From Marinibaculum sp040216765 (GTDB taxonomy: Bacteria > Pseudomonadota > Alphaproteobacteria > Ferrovibrionales > Ferrovibrionaceae): a stretch of 64,000 bases of DNA. The first letter of the stretch is position 1; every line of letters begins with the position of its first letter. The position numbers were made by a program, and so were the translations under genes. The notes beneath the pieces are model-generated. The model was not told the origin of the DNA and did not search any database. It was given only the letters and a program-made list of their open reading frames with translations. The DNA lies in assembly GCA_040216765.1 (NCBI GenBank), contig JAVJON010000029.1, positions 124,001 to 188,000 of the forward strand, written 5' to 3'. Shown piece after piece: positions 63,106 through 64,000 of the stretch.

Positions 63106-64000
63106 CTACTCGTCCTGGCGGGCCGCGCCGGCGGCGATCGCGGGCAGCAGGCGCAGCACCGAGACCAGGGCGGCGAAGGCGGAGAATCCCGCCGCCATGA
63201 CCAGGGCGGCGGTGCCGGGCTGCAGGAACAGCCCGAAGGCGAGCGCCGCCATCGCGGCACCGGTGGACTGGCCCAGCAGGCGGGCGGTGCCGAGCATGCC
63301 GCTGGCGGCACCGGCGCGCGACACCGGGGTCGAGCCGATCATCGTCCGGTTGTTGGGCGACTGGAACAGCCCGAAGCCGATGCCGCAGATCGCCATCCGC
63401 CAGACGATGTCCGCATCCTGCGGTGCCATCGGCATGGTCGCCAACAGCAGCAGGCCGCCGGTCATGCAGGCCAGCCCGATGCTGGTGACGATGCCGGCCG
63501 GCCAGCGATCGGCAAGCCGGCCGGCGATCACCGAGGTGAAGGCGGTGGCGAGCGGCCAGGGGGTCAGCAACAGGCCGGCCTGCACCGGCGAGCGGCCCAG
63601 CACGTCCTGCAGGTAGAAGGGCAGGGAGACATAGGCCAGCATCTGGCCGGTGAAGGTGCAGACCGAGGTCGCCACCGACAGGGCCAGGAGCGGGATGCGC
63701 AGCAGGTCGACGGGCAGCAGCGGGGCGGGCTGCGACAGCTGCCGGCGGACCAGCAGCCAGCCGGCCAAGGCGGCCCCGGCGAACTGGCCCAGCACCCAGT
63801 GCAGGGCGGCATCGTGGCTGAGGCCCTGGATGGCGATGATCAGCAGGCCGAAGGTCAGCGCGCTGAGTGCCGCGCTGACCAGGTCGAAGCGGTGATTGCC
63901 CTGCGGGCTGACCGGCATCGCGCGGGCCACCTGCAGGGTCGCCAGGCCCAGTGGCACGTGGATCGCGAACAGCCAGGGCCAATGCGCGACCGACAGGATC
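63106..64000 (-). CDS. MFS drug-exporter-type permease (DHA2/EmrB-like), partial
   Basis: The gene continues past the right edge; the visible 298 residues are the C-terminal part. The frame is open from 64000 and includes HWPWLFAIHVPLGLATLQVA, the usual segment after helix 6 of 14-helix exporters (W-W-F-IN-P-G). QDVLGRSPVQAGLLLTPWPL and AGRLADRWPAGIVTSIGLAC follow, with ICGIGFGLFQSPNNRTMIGS (compare G-G-G--Q-P--N). It likely exports drugs or metabolites. Confidence 0.88.
   Translation of the reverse strand, partial: ILSVAHWPWLFAIHVPLGLATLQVARAMPVSPQGNHRFDLVSAALSALTFGLLIIAIQGLSHDAALHWVLGQFAGAALAGWLLVRRQLSQPAPLLPVDLLRIPLLALSVATSVCTFTGQMLAYVSLPFYLQDVLGRSPVQAGLLLTPWPLATAFTSVIAGRLADRWPAGIVTSIGLACMTGGLLLLATMPMAPQDADIVWRMAICGIGFGLFQSPNNRTMIGSTPVSRAGAASGMLGTARLLGQSTGAAMAALAFGLFLQPGTAALVMAAGFSAFAALVSVLRLLPAIAAGAARQDE

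Overview
The window is a GC-rich chromosomal stretch from a metabolically versatile bacterium. Alphaproteobacteria, probably Rhodospirillales-like, is my inference. It rests on the strong G/C third-position bias, the dense catabolic gene islands each with its own importer (ABC, TRAP, DMT, MFS), the paired CCCGGG-type intergenic palindromes, and a complete bat (aerotolerance) operon. I see no rRNA, tRNA, CRISPR array, phage gene or intact transposase. Nearly all sequence is protein-coding; many genes start with GTG and overlap by ATGA, GTGA or TGATG.

Layout. 1-3108: an SDR remnant, an SCP2-type thiolase, a TetR regulator divergent from it, and an enoyl-CoA hydratase (acyl-CoA metabolism). 3200-5132: a membrane-anchored class III adenylate cyclase followed by about 690 bp that carries two copies of a 91-97 bp element bounded by GGTGACAGTTTAC inverted repeats. 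5133-24567: the main catabolic island. It has two ATP-dependent hydantoinase/oxoprolinase pairs (HyuA/HyuB), three isochorismatase-fold amidohydrolases with complete Asp-Lys-Cys triads, a four-gene spermidine/putrescine-type ABC importer, a MmgE/PrpD protein, a divergent YrdC-domain protein, and a LysR regulator whose natural start codon reads ATC. The best reading is uptake and stepwise hydrolysis of a cyclic amide (hydantoin, N-methylhydantoin or lactam class) through an N-carbamoyl or open-chain amide. The ABC permease and the HyuA encoded next to it carry matching coiled-coil segments, which suggests physical coupling of transport and hydrolysis.

24568-30607: a DMT exporter, a broken P-loop gene, a MarR regulator facing a TRAP transporter across a 56-bp palindrome, and an esterase-713-like hydrolase. 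30625-36310: an IlvD/Edd-family dehydratase, a CPA2 cation/proton antiporter with an RCK domain, an MFS transporter and a Gdx-type SMR exporter. 36327-43370: a PRC-barrel protein, an amidase/AtzG-like/PEP-mutase-family operon, a DMT transporter, an unrecognised gene, a 2-hydroxychromene-2-carboxylate isomerase-like protein and a cupin. 43554-49732: a small secreted protein, a TetR/acyl-CoA dehydrogenase pair facing a nitronate monooxygenase across two identical operators, a MerR-ATPase fusion and an orphan histidine kinase. 49848-54297: a second MmgE/PrpD protein, a Bcr/CflA-type MFS exporter and a four-domain rhodanese. 54498-62048: moxR, DUF58, DUF4381, batA-like, batB-like and batD-like genes. 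62174-64000: an aldo/keto reductase and the C-terminal part of an MFS drug exporter that runs off the window.

Two truncated gene ends (an SDR C-terminus at 88-311 and a possible serine-hydrolase N-terminus at 62009-62149), the broken P-loop gene, and several mobile-looking repeat families show that this is a rearranged, accessory-rich region.
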